From contig JALCNP010000004.1 of NCBI GenBank assembly GCA_022649135.1, positions 1 to 64,000 of the forward strand: a DNA stretch of 64,000 nt, written 5' to 3'. Both the position numbers and the translations under genes were made by a program. Position 1 is the first letter of the stretch, and every line of letters begins with the position of its first letter. This document shows positions 7,384 to 15,784 of the stretch, one piece after another. The notes below the pieces were generated by a model, which was not told the origin of the DNA, ran no database searches, and worked only from the letters and a program-made list of their open reading frames with translations. Source of the DNA: Bifidobacterium sp. (GTDB lineage Bacteria; Actinomycetota; Actinomycetes; Actinomycetales; Bifidobacteriaceae).

Positions 7384-8041
7384 AATCTGACGAGTCGCTC
7401 TCTTTCTCGGAGTTGTCTCTCTCGACGTCCTCTTCTCCACCATCCGTGTCGTTGACATCGTCGTGGTGAGCGACAGCTGCTGCAACCTCCACGTCATCCG
7501 GACCATGAGTATCAGAATCGTGCGAATCCTCTTGCACATCATCGTCGGAATTGGCTTTGAGATATATGCTGACATAGCGATGGGGCTCCTCGCCGTGCGA
7601 ACGCGACTTCAGCCCTTCTTCGCGGACAAGATCATGTATGACCTTTCGCTCAAATGAATTCATGGGTTTAAGATTGACCGGTTCCCCGGTATCCTTGACG
7701 TCATCAATTGCGTCAAGAGCCATGTCTTGTAAGAGCTGACGCCGGCGCTTGAGGAAACCATCCACATCCAGAATAAGATGAGAACGCTCTCCGGTTTTCT
7801 GCTGGACAGCCAGTCGCGTGAGCTGCTGCAAAGCATCGACGACTTGCCCGTTGTCTCCAATAAGATGTTTGATGTCCGCATCATCATCAGCGACGATCTG
7901 CAGCATTGCCCGGTTATTGCGAACACTCATCTCGATGTCGCCGTCGTAATCGGCAATATCGAGCAGACCCTCCAGATAATCCGCTGCTATGTCGGCCTCT
8001 TCGTTGAGTTGATCGACTGTTTTCTCCACGTCCTGAGCCAT
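7376..8041 (-). CDS. jag: Jag/KhpB-type RNA-binding protein (KH-R3H)
   Basis: Jag (KhpB, EloR) is a cytoplasmic RNA-binding protein linked to cell elongation and envelope control in Firmicutes. The 221-residue protein has a Jag/KH-like region with [14 protein letters not shown] (about residue 62-75), then an R3H motif seen as RKVIH (about 132-136). An acidic, Asp/Glu/Ser-rich tail of about 60 residues follows and is not part of any domain. The ATG at 8041 is chosen because GGAGT lies 7 bases upstream; the GTG two codons earlier is too close. Its place between yidC and rsmG is the standard actinobacterial order. Confidence 0.92.
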   Translation of the reverse strand: MAQDVEKTVDQLNEEADIAADYLEGLLDIADYDGDIEMSVRNNRAMLQIVADDDADIKHLIGDNGQVVDALQQLTRLAVQQKTGERSHLILDVDGFLKRRRQLLQDMALDAIDDVKDTGEPVNLKPMNSFERKVIHDLVREEGLKSRSHGEEPHRYVSIYLKANSDDDVQEDSHDSDTHGPDDVEVAAAVAHHDDVNDTDGGEEDVERDNSEKESDSSDYE

Positions 8042-8145
8042 ACCCACTACTCCTTTATGACAATCACTAATTAAGTGTAAACCTTGTTGTTAAACGGGAA
8101 CGAGAATACTTGAATGATACTCCACCGCGGATGGTTTCAGTGAAT

Positions 8146-8161
8146 TGTTTCACGTGAAACA
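8146..8161. promoter_or_regulatory. parS site 4 (jag-yidC intergenic)
   Basis: A perfect TGTTTCACGTGAAACA in the gap between yidC and jag, the only one of the four sites outside a coding sequence. Confidence 0.96.
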
Positions 8162-8186
8162 GTTCACTGATGCATCAACTGCCGAC

Positions 8187-9194
8187 CTACTTCTTTCTTT
8201 TCTTCCTTTGAGGCTGCCTGCGTTGATATCCTTGATCGACCTTGACCTCGGCAAGCTGCTTCGCTTTTTCAAGTTCTTCCTCTTCCAGTGATATCTCACC
8301 CTCGCGAGCACGACGTCTGTTTTCGGCATCATGGTCTCGAACCTCTTTTTCCTCGGCAGCCGGCGAACCTGGCGTGGGGAATGCATACACCTGCCACATG
8401 GAACGAAGAAGATTGCATATGTTGTTGGTGAGCCAGTAGACAAGAACAGCGAACGGGAAGCTGATACCGGAGAAGATGTACATGATGGGGAAAACCCACG
8501 TCATGGCCTGCTGCATTTTGTACTGTGAGCCCTGCATGGAAGCCCGAGGAAGATTCTTCCTCATATTGTTGAACTGCATGAACCACATCGCGCCGCACAT
8601 CATGGCGATGAAAATGCCCATGACGATTTTTCCGGTGACATCGGCCGTTCCGAAAGTAGAGGTGACATTCACGCCAAAAACCCGCGTCTGTGCAAACTGC
8701 TCGGCCGTGACACGATCAAATGCCCCCAAGGCCGCACGTTTCCCCCTGGCAATATACGGTATCGCCGACAGCATGTAGAACATGCACATGAAAACCGGTC
8801 CCTGAATAAGCATAGGAAGACACGATCCGGCCGGATTGGCGTCATTATCCTGATAGAGCTTCATCATTTCGCGGCTGAGGGCCTCACGACTGGCCTGGTC
8901 CTTCTTGCCTTTGTATTTATTCTGGATATGTTGCATCTGCGGTTGCAGTGCCTGCATTTTTCTCATCGACTTCATTTGTCTGATGTAGATAGGCAGGATG
9001 CACCCATGAACGACAAGGACGAGGAAGATGATCGAAAACACCCAGGAAGCGCCGATGCTTGACATGCCGATCAGGGTAAGAAGCTTATGGAACAGAAACA
9101 TGATCTGAGTCATAAGCCACTCGACGGGCGTCAGGATCTTATATACCCACCCGAATAGACCGTGGTCAAGTACAAATTGGTTTTGGTTATACAT
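8187..9194 (-). CDS. yidC: Membrane protein insertase YidC/OxaA
   Basis: YidC inserts and folds inner-membrane proteins, alone or with SecYEG. The 335-residue product lacks the large extracellular domain of Gram-negative YidC, as expected for a Gram-positive. It has five hydrophobic segments, the conserved ILPIYIRQMKSMRKMQALQP cytoplasmic loop (about residue 65-85), DANPAGSCLPMLIQGPVF, and a strongly basic tail ending QRKKRKK that may contact ribosomes. No lipobox is seen. The gene starts 2 bases after the yidD stop, within the rpmH-rnpA-yidD-yidC-jag-rsmG string. Confidence 0.96.
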   Translation of the reverse strand: MYNQNQFVLDHGLFGWVYKILTPVEWLMTQIMFLFHKLLTLIGMSSIGASWVFSIIFLVLVVHGCILPIYIRQMKSMRKMQALQPQMQHIQNKYKGKKDQASREALSREMMKLYQDNDANPAGSCLPMLIQGPVFMCMFYMLSAIPYIARGKRAALGAFDRVTAEQFAQTRVFGVNVTSTFGTADVTGKIVMGIFIAMMCGAMWFMQFNNMRKNLPRASMQGSQYKMQQAMTWVFPIMYIFSGISFPFAVLVYWLTNNICNLLRSMWQVYAFPTPGSPAAEEKEVRDHDAENRRRAREGEISLEEEELEKAKQLAEVKVDQGYQRRQPQRKKRKK

Positions 9195-9196
9195 CG

Positions 9197-9514
9197 TCAG
9201 GCCGTCTCCTTCAAATCCGAGGCGAGTGGTGTAAGCCGCGGCTCCTCATGAGCCTTCGACCATGAAAATCGATAAAAAACCGAGAATCTCTGCGGAACGT
9301 CATCAATTCCGCCTTTGCTCCACGGTCGACACCGTGCAAGCCGCAACGTCGCCAGCGCTCCGCCCTTTACCGCTCCATAGCGTCGCAGCGCCTGCACAGC
9401 ATAGTGGGAACACGTTGGATAGTACTTGCAGCAGGGAGGATTGTTCACCGAAATATGATTCTGATACCAGTGAATTCCTTCGATCATGGCACGGGAAAGT
9501 CGCGATGCTGTCAT
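9197..9514 (-). CDS. yidD: Membrane protein insertion efficiency factor YidD
   Basis: YidD is a small membrane-associated helper of YidC-dependent insertion. The 105-residue protein carries the family signature [16 protein letters not shown] (about residue 28-43) with its conserved cysteines, preceded by an amphipathic stretch [12 protein letters not shown]. Its start overlaps the end of rnpA by 4 bases (ATGA). The arrangement rnpA-yidD-yidC is nearly universal in bacteria, so the assignment is firm. Confidence 0.95.
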   Translation of the reverse strand: MTASRLSRAMIEGIHWYQNHISVNNPPCCKYYPTCSHYAVQALRRYGAVKGGALATLRLARCRPWSKGGIDDVPQRFSVFYRFSWSKAHEEPRLTPLASDLKETA

Positions 9515-9885
9515 CTTGCCTCCGCCATCACCGAAGAACGCTTCCTAACGGCGCGGAACAAACGTTCGAACTGCATGCGCAGCGAAGCGAACGAGGCGTG
9601 TGCCGCACTCGGTTTCGCTCTGACTACGATATCGCAATTCGGGGGCAATTCATCCTCATACAGGCGAAAAAGCACACGAAAGCGTCTTTTCACCGCATTC
9701 CGGGTCACTGCATTTCCCACTGCCTTGGAAACCGCCAACCCTAACCGCCTACCCATCGTCTGACCGGAAGCACGAGAACGGACATCATCACGCATGACAT
9801 AATGCACAACGATGTCCGCATCGGTTACCTTACGGCGACGTTTAAGCACGGCGACGAAAGCGCCGTGACTTCTAAGTCGCTCCAC
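9511..9885 (-). CDS. rnpA: Ribonuclease P protein component
   Basis: RnpA binds the RNase P RNA and helps it process pre-tRNA 5' ends. At 124 residues it has the usual length. It shows the basic RNR-type region [14 protein letters not shown] (about residue 56-69), the N-terminal [18 protein letters not shown] and the helix beginning [13 protein letters not shown]. It is located 16 bases after rpmH, the usual partner. Confidence 0.95.
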   Translation of the reverse strand: MERLRSHGAFVAVLKRRRKVTDADIVVHYVMRDDVRSRASGQTMGRRLGLAVSKAVGNAVTRNAVKRRFRVLFRLYEDELPPNCDIVVRAKPSAAHASFASLRMQFERLFRAVRKRSSVMAEAR

Positions 9886-9901
9886 GCTTCACACCAGAAA
9901 A

Positions 9902-10036
9902 CTAGGCTGCAAGCGATTTGCGACCCTTTGCCCGGCGGCCATTGATGATGGCGCGGCCCGCACGGGTACGCATACGTAGGCGGAAGCCATGCTTCATGTG
10001 GCGACGTCGATTATTCGGCTGAAATGTCCTCTTCAT
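9902..10036 (-). CDS. rpmH: Ribosomal protein bL34
   Basis: This 44-residue protein begins [18 protein letters not shown] and ends [11 protein letters not shown], an unmistakable bL34 sequence: very basic, with the conserved [11 protein letters not shown] start and GF(R)RM-type middle. It is a structural protein of the large ribosomal subunit. The ATG at 10036 is followed by 44 codons to a TAG at 9902-9904. It heads the minus-strand operon running to rsmG and is divergent from dnaA across oriC. Confidence 0.97.
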   Translation of the reverse strand: MKRTFQPNNRRRHMKHGFRLRMRTRAGRAIINGRRAKGRKSLAA

Positions 10037-10096
10037 AATAAAGCTCCTGGTTTTTAGCCATGCAAATGCATGGCTCCTCATGAGTCAAGCTATACC

Positions 10097-10126
10097 AAAT
10101 TACTCTAACCCTTGACCTTTAGTCAA
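10097..10126 (-). promoter_or_regulatory. Candidate rpmH promoter
   Basis: On the minus strand TTGACT (10126-10121) and TAATTT (10102-10097) are separated by 18 bases and lie 60-90 bases upstream of the rpmH start. They match sigma-70-type -35 and -10 elements fairly well. Confidence 0.4.
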
Positions 10127-10283
10127 AACAAGTGTCGATTTTCCTTGCAATGTTCATATATTGAGAACCTCGCGGCACCGCTGAAAAAGCTCAAATCGTT
10201 GCTATTGCAGCCCGCAGCGGGGATAAGTTATCCACAAACTACATAATTGTTATTCACATTTCAGTAATTTCAACACGCAAGAC

Positions 10284-10318
10284 GGTGGATAACTTAAAAC
10301 AATCGTAGTAAATATAAT
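10284..10318 (+). promoter_or_regulatory. Candidate dnaA promoter overlapping a DnaA box
   Basis: A perfect -10 hexamer TATAAT lies at 10313-10318. The expected -35 position (10290-10295) falls on the edge of the DnaA-box-like GGTGGATAA at 10284-10292. Such an overlap would allow DnaA to repress its own gene, as in other bacteria. The -35 itself is poor. Confidence 0.4.
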
Positions 10319-10437
10319 CTATTGTATTTTATGAGCATCCTGCCTTCGCATGCGTATCGAGCATGAGGGGTCAGAATGCCGCAAAACCGTTCACAATAGC
10401 AGTGCACCGCTGATAAAGGACAATGAAGGGGGCCAAT

Positions 10438-12036
10438 ATGGCACAGGTGCCAAGCGACCCCGTTACCCAGGCGGTATCCATGTGGTCGAACACGCTTGCG
10501 CTTCTCAAACGCAACTCCTCGCTGACCTCGCGGGACAAAGGCTGGCTGGAAGGTGTGGTTCCTGAGGCGATTTTCGGTACCACCATAGTGCTGTGCGTCA
10601 CCAATACCGCAACCCAACAGGCGCTTCAGAACGAACTGAACGAGCCCTTGCTGAAGGCTTTGCGCATCAGTGCGGGACAGGACATGTTCCCGGCATTCAA
10701 GATCGTCCCCTCTCCCGATAATCGTACGGCCGAGACGGCGAAAGAAACCAAGGCGCACCAAGGCGGCAATGACGCTTCGGCACGTCCGCAGAACCCACCC
10801 GATCGTGCCCGTGCAGCCTCTCGGGCCACGCATGACCAGGTGCAGGGATCCAGGACCCAGACCCCGGTGAAATCGCTTCAGGGTTCGCTTCCGATTCCCT
10901 CATCCATACCCGAGGTGGCGATCCCGGAGCAGCCTCCCCTTGCCGACGACCAGGTTTTCCCCGTGGATCAGCACAGGGCGAGTTTGGATCCACAAACACA
11001 CCTGAACAAGAACGCGACCTTCGACACCTTTGTTCCCGGTGATTCCAATCGTTTTGCACGCACCGTGGCCCTGGCGGTCGCTGAGGGCTCCGGAAGGGAC
11101 TTCAATCCGCTGTGCATCTACGGGGGTTCCGGTCTGGGAAAGACCCACCTTCTCAACGCCATCGGAAACTACGCCCTTGTCAAGGACGATTCTCTGAAGG
11201 TTCGCTATGTGACAAGCGAGGAGTTCACCAATGAGTTCATCGAGGCGCTGCAGACGCCTAATCAAAGTCAGGGACAGATAGCGGATTTCAATCGTCGCTA
11301 TCGGGAGGTCGACGTTCTTCTCATCGACGACATCCAGTTTCTCGGAGGCAAGGAAGCCACGCTCGAACAGTTCTTCCACACCTTCAATTCGTTGTATCAG
11401 GCGAACAAGCGGATCGTGATCGCTTCCGACGTGGCCCCCAAAAACCTTAAAGGATTCGAAGCCCGTCTGATCTCCCGCTTCGAATCGGGTCTGACGGTGG
11501 ACGTCAAACCGCCCGATCTGGAGACGCGCATCGCGATTCTTCGCATGATGGCCTCCATGAACGGCACGAACATTCCCAACAACGCGCTTGACCTCATCGC
11601 GGAGCGTTTTACGGAGAACATTCGTGAGCTCGAGGGAGCCCTGACACGGGTCACGGCGGTGGCTTCCCTGAGTAACCAACCGGTCACCCGCGCTCTGGCG
11701 GAGCAGACTCTGCAGGATTTCTTCACCAGCGACGTCGAAGTCAAACCGACGGACATCATCGGTCAGGTCGCCAAGTATTTCCATCTCACCTTCGACGATC
11801 TTGTCGGACGTGCCCGCACCAAGAACGTCGCGCTGGCACGTCAGGTGGCCATGTATCTGGCCCGGGAAATGACGAGCATGAGCCTTGTGGACATCGGTGA
11901 GGTGTTCGGGGGACGTGACCATACGACCGTCATGCATGCGTATACGCGTATAAGCAACGAAATGCAGGAGAAGCAAGAGATATACAACTATGTCATGGAG
12001 CTGACGGTTCGTCTCAAGCAGCATCCTCAGGAATAG
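10438..12036 (+). CDS. dnaA: Chromosomal replication initiator DnaA
   Basis: DnaA binds DnaA boxes, melts the origin and loads the helicase. The 532-residue product has domain I (about 1-85), a long disordered domain II rich in Pro/Ala/Gln (about 90-185), the AAA+ domain with Walker [10 protein letters not shown] (about 229) and Walker [12 protein letters not shown] (about 294), and DNA-binding domain IV with [14 protein letters not shown] and [15 protein letters not shown] (about 463-510). The ATG at 10438 is chosen because GAAGGGGG (10425-10432) is correctly spaced; an ATG five codons upstream overlaps that site. It is the first gene of the plus-strand block. Confidence 0.98.
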   Translation: MAQVPSDPVTQAVSMWSNTLALLKRNSSLTSRDKGWLEGVVPEAIFGTTIVLCVTNTATQQALQNELNEPLLKALRISAGQDMFPAFKIVPSPDNRTAETAKETKAHQGGNDASARPQNPPDRARAASRATHDQVQGSRTQTPVKSLQGSLPIPSSIPEVAIPEQPPLADDQVFPVDQHRASLDPQTHLNKNATFDTFVPGDSNRFARTVALAVAEGSGRDFNPLCIYGGSGLGKTHLLNAIGNYALVKDDSLKVRYVTSEEFTNEFIEALQTPNQSQGQIADFNRRYREVDVLLIDDIQFLGGKEATLEQFFHTFNSLYQANKRIVIASDVAPKNLKGFEARLISRFESGLTVDVKPPDLETRIAILRMMASMNGTNIPNNALDLIAERFTENIRELEGALTRVTAVASLSNQPVTRALAEQTLQDFFTSDVEVKPTDIIGQVAKYFHLTFDDLVGRARTKNVALARQVAMYLAREMTSMSLVDIGEVFGGRDHTTVMHAYTRISNEMQEKQEIYNYVMELTVRLKQHPQE

Positions 12037-12770
12037 CGGCTGTAATTCCCGCTGTTTCCGCCGCTGCGTGACAATCCGATCACATCCCGCACGTCCAGGA
12101 GCCCTCATGTGGACGGTGTCATGGAACTGCGGTGCGTGCCTCACATTCATTACGCTGCCGACATCGTCCGGTCGCCGATATCGTCCATGGATGGCCTATT
12201 CACAACCAATCCGCCATGATCACCCGGCTTTCGAACCCGTTCCATTCGCCGCATCATCGCGCAAGAACCATCCATGCGCATCGTTGCGGCGAATTTTTCT
12301 CCCTGTTTTTCCGGGAAATTCGTGTCGACGAATCGAGGGAAACCTATTCATCGTCGAATTCGACACTCCGCTTACCGGCGGTCATAAATAAAAGTTATCC
12401 ACACCGTTATGCACAAATGTGGGTAAATCCTGCGAATAAGTCGTGGATATACCCCTATCGCTGTGTGGAAAAGTCGTGGACTACTCCGTCGCCATTGTGG
12501 ATAAGTATCGGCGCTCATTGTCATTGTGGATAACCTTGGGTTTTATCCACAATTCGCGCAGTAGTTATCCACAGCCTCGTGTATCCTCAAACCTATTGCG
12601 CCATCTGGTATCCAGACGGTTTTCCACACTATCCACCGTGCTTATTATGACGACTACTTACACTCTCTTACGTTCATCACAGTCGACATAATCATCCGCC
12701 GAGACTGTGAAATCGCCTCCGACCCAGCAGGCTAGAATGATGAAAGATATTGCAGGAAATGAGGGAAGAT
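12037..12770. other. Replication origin oriC (dnaA-dnaN intergenic region)
   Basis: The 734-base gap holds the densest DnaA-box cluster of the window. Perfect boxes are at 12395-12403, 12496-12504, 12525-12533, 12543-12551 and 12565-12573, in both orientations. TTATGCACA (12407-12415) and TGTGGGTAA (12418-12426) differ at one position. Weaker relatives (CGTGGATAT, TGTGGAAAA, CTATCCACC) fill the gaps. The array spans about 180 bases; AT-rich DNA follows around 12625-12690 and could be the unwinding element. Actinobacterial origins usually lie exactly here. Left of 12390 I see nothing. Confidence 0.9.
12395..12573. promoter_or_regulatory. DnaA-box cluster of oriC
   Basis: Five exact TTATCCACA/TGTGGATAA boxes and two single-mismatch boxes within 180 bases. 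The three rightmost perfect boxes are tightly packed (12525-12573) with an inverted pair in the middle. Confidence 0.93.
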
Positions 12771-13895
12771 ATGAAAGTCGAAATTGATTCCGCAGCGCTG
12801 GCAGACGCTGTTGCGTGGACGACTCGCGTTATCGATGCGCGCCCGGCCAACCCGATACTTGCCGGAGTACAACTCGAAGCCATCGACGGTGCTCTCCAGC
12901 TCAGCGCCTTCAATTACGAAATTTCCGCACGCCACCATATTGAGGCCGGCATAGATGAAACAGGCAGCATTCTTGTTCTGGGCAAGCTTCTTGCGGACAT
13001 CACCAAATCGTTGCCTGCGGAAAAAACCTATCTCTCCACCACCGACTCGACGCTGACGATTACATCGGGAAAATCGACCTTCACGTTGCAATTGATGCCT
13101 CAGAGTGAATATCCCGATCTGCCCGTCGTTCCTCCGAAAATCGGACAGGTCGACGCACAGACATTCGCTCAGGCGGTATCCCAGGCGACCGTCGCCGTGT
13201 CCCGTGAGGAAAACAGGCCCGTTCTCACCGGTGTTCGTGTGCAGTTCCAGTCCGACCGGGTGATCATGACATCAACGGACAGATTCCGTCTTTCCCGGTC
13301 GACCTTCACCTGGTCACCGAAAAACGAAGAGGTCGACACCGTCACCCTTGTACGGGGATCCCTGCTCAAGGACGTGGCCCGGGCACTGGACGAGCACCAG
13401 AACGTCATCGTGGACTTCGATTCGGAGACACCATCGCTGCTTGGCTTCGAAAACGCAGGACGCGTGTCCACGTCTCAATTGATCGACGGCGAGTTTCCCG
13501 CGGTCGACCGTCTCTTCGCCGATGAATACCCCATCCAGGCGGTCATCGACAAGCAACTGCTCATAGCCGCAATCAAGCGAGTCGCTCTGGTGGCCGAACG
13601 CAATGCCCCCATTCGCATGGTTTTCTCCGGACAGGAGCTCACGCTCTCCGCCGGCGCTGCGGATGAGGCCCAGGCATCGGAAACACTTGACGTCGATATG
13701 GATGGGGACGACATCACCGTCGCCTTCAACCCCTCGTATCTCATCGAGGGTCTGAGCGCGATCACGGAACCTTTCGTCCGTATGAAAATGACGACCGCGG
13801 TCAAACCGGTCGAGTTCAACGGCCAACAGGAAGCGGATTCCGATGAGTCCCAGGATTACCGATACCTTCTTGTGCCCATGAGATTCAGCAACTAG
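12771..13895 (+). CDS. dnaN: DNA polymerase III beta subunit (sliding clamp)
   Basis: DnaN forms the ring that tethers DNA polymerase III to its template and docks repair proteins. The 374-residue sequence has the usual three-domain layout; recognisable pieces include NPILAGVQLEA, SEYPDLPVV, RPVLTGVRVQF, TDRFRLSRSTFTW and the C-terminal YRYLLVPMRFSN. The family typically ends in such a M/L-P-(M/V)-R motif. The ATG at 12771 follows GAGGGA at about 7 bases; upstream ATGs in the same frame have no ribosome-binding site. Confidence 0.97.
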   Translation: MKVEIDSAALADAVAWTTRVIDARPANPILAGVQLEAIDGALQLSAFNYEISARHHIEAGIDETGSILVLGKLLADITKSLPAEKTYLSTTDSTLTITSGKSTFTLQLMPQSEYPDLPVVPPKIGQVDAQTFAQAVSQATVAVSREENRPVLTGVRVQFQSDRVIMTSTDRFRLSRSTFTWSPKNEEVDTVTLVRGSLLKDVARALDEHQNVIVDFDSETPSLLGFENAGRVSTSQLIDGEFPAVDRLFADEYPIQAVIDKQLLIAAIKRVALVAERNAPIRMVFSGQELTLSAGAADEAQASETLDVDMDGDDITVAFNPSYLIEGLSAITEPFVRMKMTTAVKPVEFNGQQEADSDESQDYRYLLVPMRFSN

Positions 13896-14023
13896 TTTTC
13901 CGCTGCCTGCACGCGGCGCCTGCCGAACTGCGGCGAGACAAACGTTCCGAACGTCCAATGGGCCAGGCTTCGCGGTGCGGGCGACGGAAGGCACGGATGA
14001 AAGATGAAAAGGGAAGAGCAATC

Positions 14024-15154
14024 GTGTATGTCAGTCGGCTTGCGCTTGATCATTTCCGGTCGTGGCGGCAATGCGTTCTGGATTTTTCACCGGATATCAA
14101 CATCCTGCATGGTGCGAACGGCGTGGGGAAAACGAATCTCGTGGAAGCCATCGAGGTCCTCTCCACCGGTTCAAGCCACAGAACGGCCCATGCGCTTCCT
14201 TTGATCGAACATGGAAAGACGGCGGCGACGATTCGTGCGAACGTCGATTACGGCGACACGCGTCCGAACAGAACCTACGAAGCGACCATTGCCGCCCGCG
14301 GCGCGAACCGCGCACGCATTGACGGCGGAAGCTCCCTGTATCTGCGCGACATCGTAGGGCAGATACCCAGCGTGACCTTTTCACCCGAGGATCAGCGTCT
14401 GATTGTGGCGGAGCCTGCGGAGCGAAGGAATTTCCTGGATCAGGCGGGTGCACAGCTCATCGGTGGCTATATGGACACGCTGCAGACCTATACCCGTATC
14501 GCCAGGCAACGTGCGGCGCTGCTGAAGCATATGGGAGAGGACGCAGGATCGACCTCGGCCGTCGAGCTCAATGGTTTGGAAATATGGACGGGGCAGCTGA
14601 TCGAGGCCGGAATCTCGCTGACAAGGAAGCGCGAACAGGTCATCGGTCGACTATCGCCGGCACTGACGGAAAGCTACCAGGACTTCGCGGGCAGCATGCG
14701 CAAGGCCGAGCTCCGCTACGCCCCCTCGTTTTCGGAAGTGTTCGGCGAGGATGATGGCACGATGGCGATCAGCAGACATTTCCAACGCATCTATCAGGGG
14801 GAGCTGGCCCGCGGCCAGAATCTGATCGGACCGCACCGGGACGATATGCTTTTTACACTGGATGGCATGCCGGCGCGCGACTTTGCCTCTAACGGCGAGA
14901 TATGGACGATGGCTCTGGCGATGAAAATCGCGTTGTTCCATGCGATCACGCAGTCTCAGGGGGTGCGTCCCCTGGTGATCCTTGACGATGTATTCGCCCA
15001 GCTCGACGAGGACAGGCGGGACAAGATACTCGCATTCGCCAGACGGCAGGATCAGGTTCTCATCACGGTGGCTGCGGTCGGTGACATACCTCCCATGCAT
15101 GATGAGGCCCACGTCATCGATGTGGGGGACGTCGGCAATGGTGATCCGCAATGA
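14024..15154 (+). CDS. recF: DNA replication and repair protein RecF
   Basis: RecF is an SMC-like ATPase that loads RecA at gaps via RecR. The 376-residue product has Walker A GANGVGKTNLVEAIE (about residue 31), the ABC-type signature region with LIGPHRDDM (about 267) and Walker B LVILDDVFAQLDEDRR (about 317). I chose the GTG at 14024 (protein MYVSRLALDHFRSW) because RecF proteins normally start there and GGGAAG lies 7 bases upstream. The frame is open to an ATG at 13997 and further. The stop overlaps the next gene by 4 bases. Confidence 0.95.
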   Translation: MYVSRLALDHFRSWRQCVLDFSPDINILHGANGVGKTNLVEAIEVLSTGSSHRTAHALPLIEHGKTAATIRANVDYGDTRPNRTYEATIAARGANRARIDGGSSLYLRDIVGQIPSVTFSPEDQRLIVAEPAERRNFLDQAGAQLIGGYMDTLQTYTRIARQRAALLKHMGEDAGSTSAVELNGLEIWTGQLIEAGISLTRKREQVIGRLSPALTESYQDFAGSMRKAELRYAPSFSEVFGEDDGTMAISRHFQRIYQGELARGQNLIGPHRDDMLFTLDGMPARDFASNGEIWTMALAMKIALFHAITQSQGVRPLVILDDVFAQLDEDRRDKILAFARRQDQVLITVAAVGDIPPMHDEAHVIDVGDVGNGDPQ

Positions 15155-15633
15155 CTCCGCCGATCGCACGCAGGCTGAAGATCGATACACGCAAACTGCC
15201 CGCTCAGGTGTTCGACCGCTGCGTGGCCCGCGCAGGTGCAATCCACAATCGGGCCGAGCGGGAGCAGAAGGCGTGGGACAGCTTTGGCAAGCCGGGGCGT
15301 GATCCGAATCGCCTTAACGGGGTGATGGCGGTGGTCGCGCGCCATGGGCAGTGGATGCCGCATCTGAAGATCGCGCAGCTGCGCAATCATTGGGACCAGG
15401 TCGTCGGACCCGCCATAGCTCAGCATTCGCGTGTTGCTGACTGCACGGATGGGGTGCTGACCATCTGCACCGAATCACCTGTCTGGACGACTCAGCTGAC
15501 CTATCTGGTTCCGCAGCTTACGGATACCATTCGCAAGCGTCTTGATGGGCTGACGATCAACGAAATCAAAGTGACGGGGCCGCAAGCACGCGGTTTTTCC
15601 CGTACCTCGATGAGAAGACGACGAAACTATTAG
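15151..15633 (+). CDS. DciA-like DUF721 protein
   Basis: This 160-residue basic protein belongs to the DUF721/DciA group. Members sit between recF and gyrB in Actinobacteria, and some act as replicative helicase loaders or helicase partners. The diagnostic middle part reads VVGPAIAQHSRVADCTDGVLTICTESPVWTTQLTYLVPQL (about residue 85-125). The N-terminal third is charged and less conserved. ATGA overlap with recF indicates coupling. The family is clear; the helicase role is drawn from relatives. Confidence 0.88.
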   Translation: MTPPIARRLKIDTRKLPAQVFDRCVARAGAIHNRAEREQKAWDSFGKPGRDPNRLNGVMAVVARHGQWMPHLKIAQLRNHWDQVVGPAIAQHSRVADCTDGVLTICTESPVWTTQLTYLVPQLTDTIRKRLDGLTINEIKVTGPQARGFSRTSMRRRRNY

Positions 15634-15699
15634 CAACAGTTCATTTCTGGGCACAAAGTCCTCTGTATCTAGTAGACTACATGCAGTATGGTCAAACGT

Positions 15700-15727
15700 C
15701 TAGAAGCCCCCGTTATTTGCGTTCTAG
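15700..15727. promoter_or_regulatory. Inverted repeat in the gyrB leader
   Basis: CTAGAA (15700-15705) and TTCTAG (15722-15727) form an inverted repeat with a 16-base spacer, about 60 bases before the gyrB start. It could be an operator or leader hairpin. No known element is recognised. Confidence 0.25.
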
Positions 15728-15784
15728 AGCGTATAGCCCGCGCAAATGCCTCTCAGTGAAGAGGAATGCAGGAAAGGAACCTTT

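Larger units (their letters stand above)
10037..10437. other. rpmH-dnaA intergenic region, origin-proximal, AT-rich
   Basis: This 401-base gap is clearly AT-richer than the neighbouring genes. It contains one perfect DnaA box TTATCCACA (10228-10236, preceded by GGGGATAAG), TTATTCACA (10250-10258, one mismatch) and GGTGGATAA (10284-10292, one mismatch). Divergent promoters for rpmH and dnaA must also lie here. It could be the left part of a bipartite origin or the dnaA autoregulatory region. Confidence 0.75.

Noticed and set aside
10900-12150. 416-codon open frame antisense to dnaA
   Set aside because: It mirrors dnaA codon bias; the product is Arg/His-rich without domains.
12068-12691. Several short frames in the dnaA-dnaN gap
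   Set aside because: They overlap the DnaA-box cluster and have no start signals or conserved features; this is oriC.
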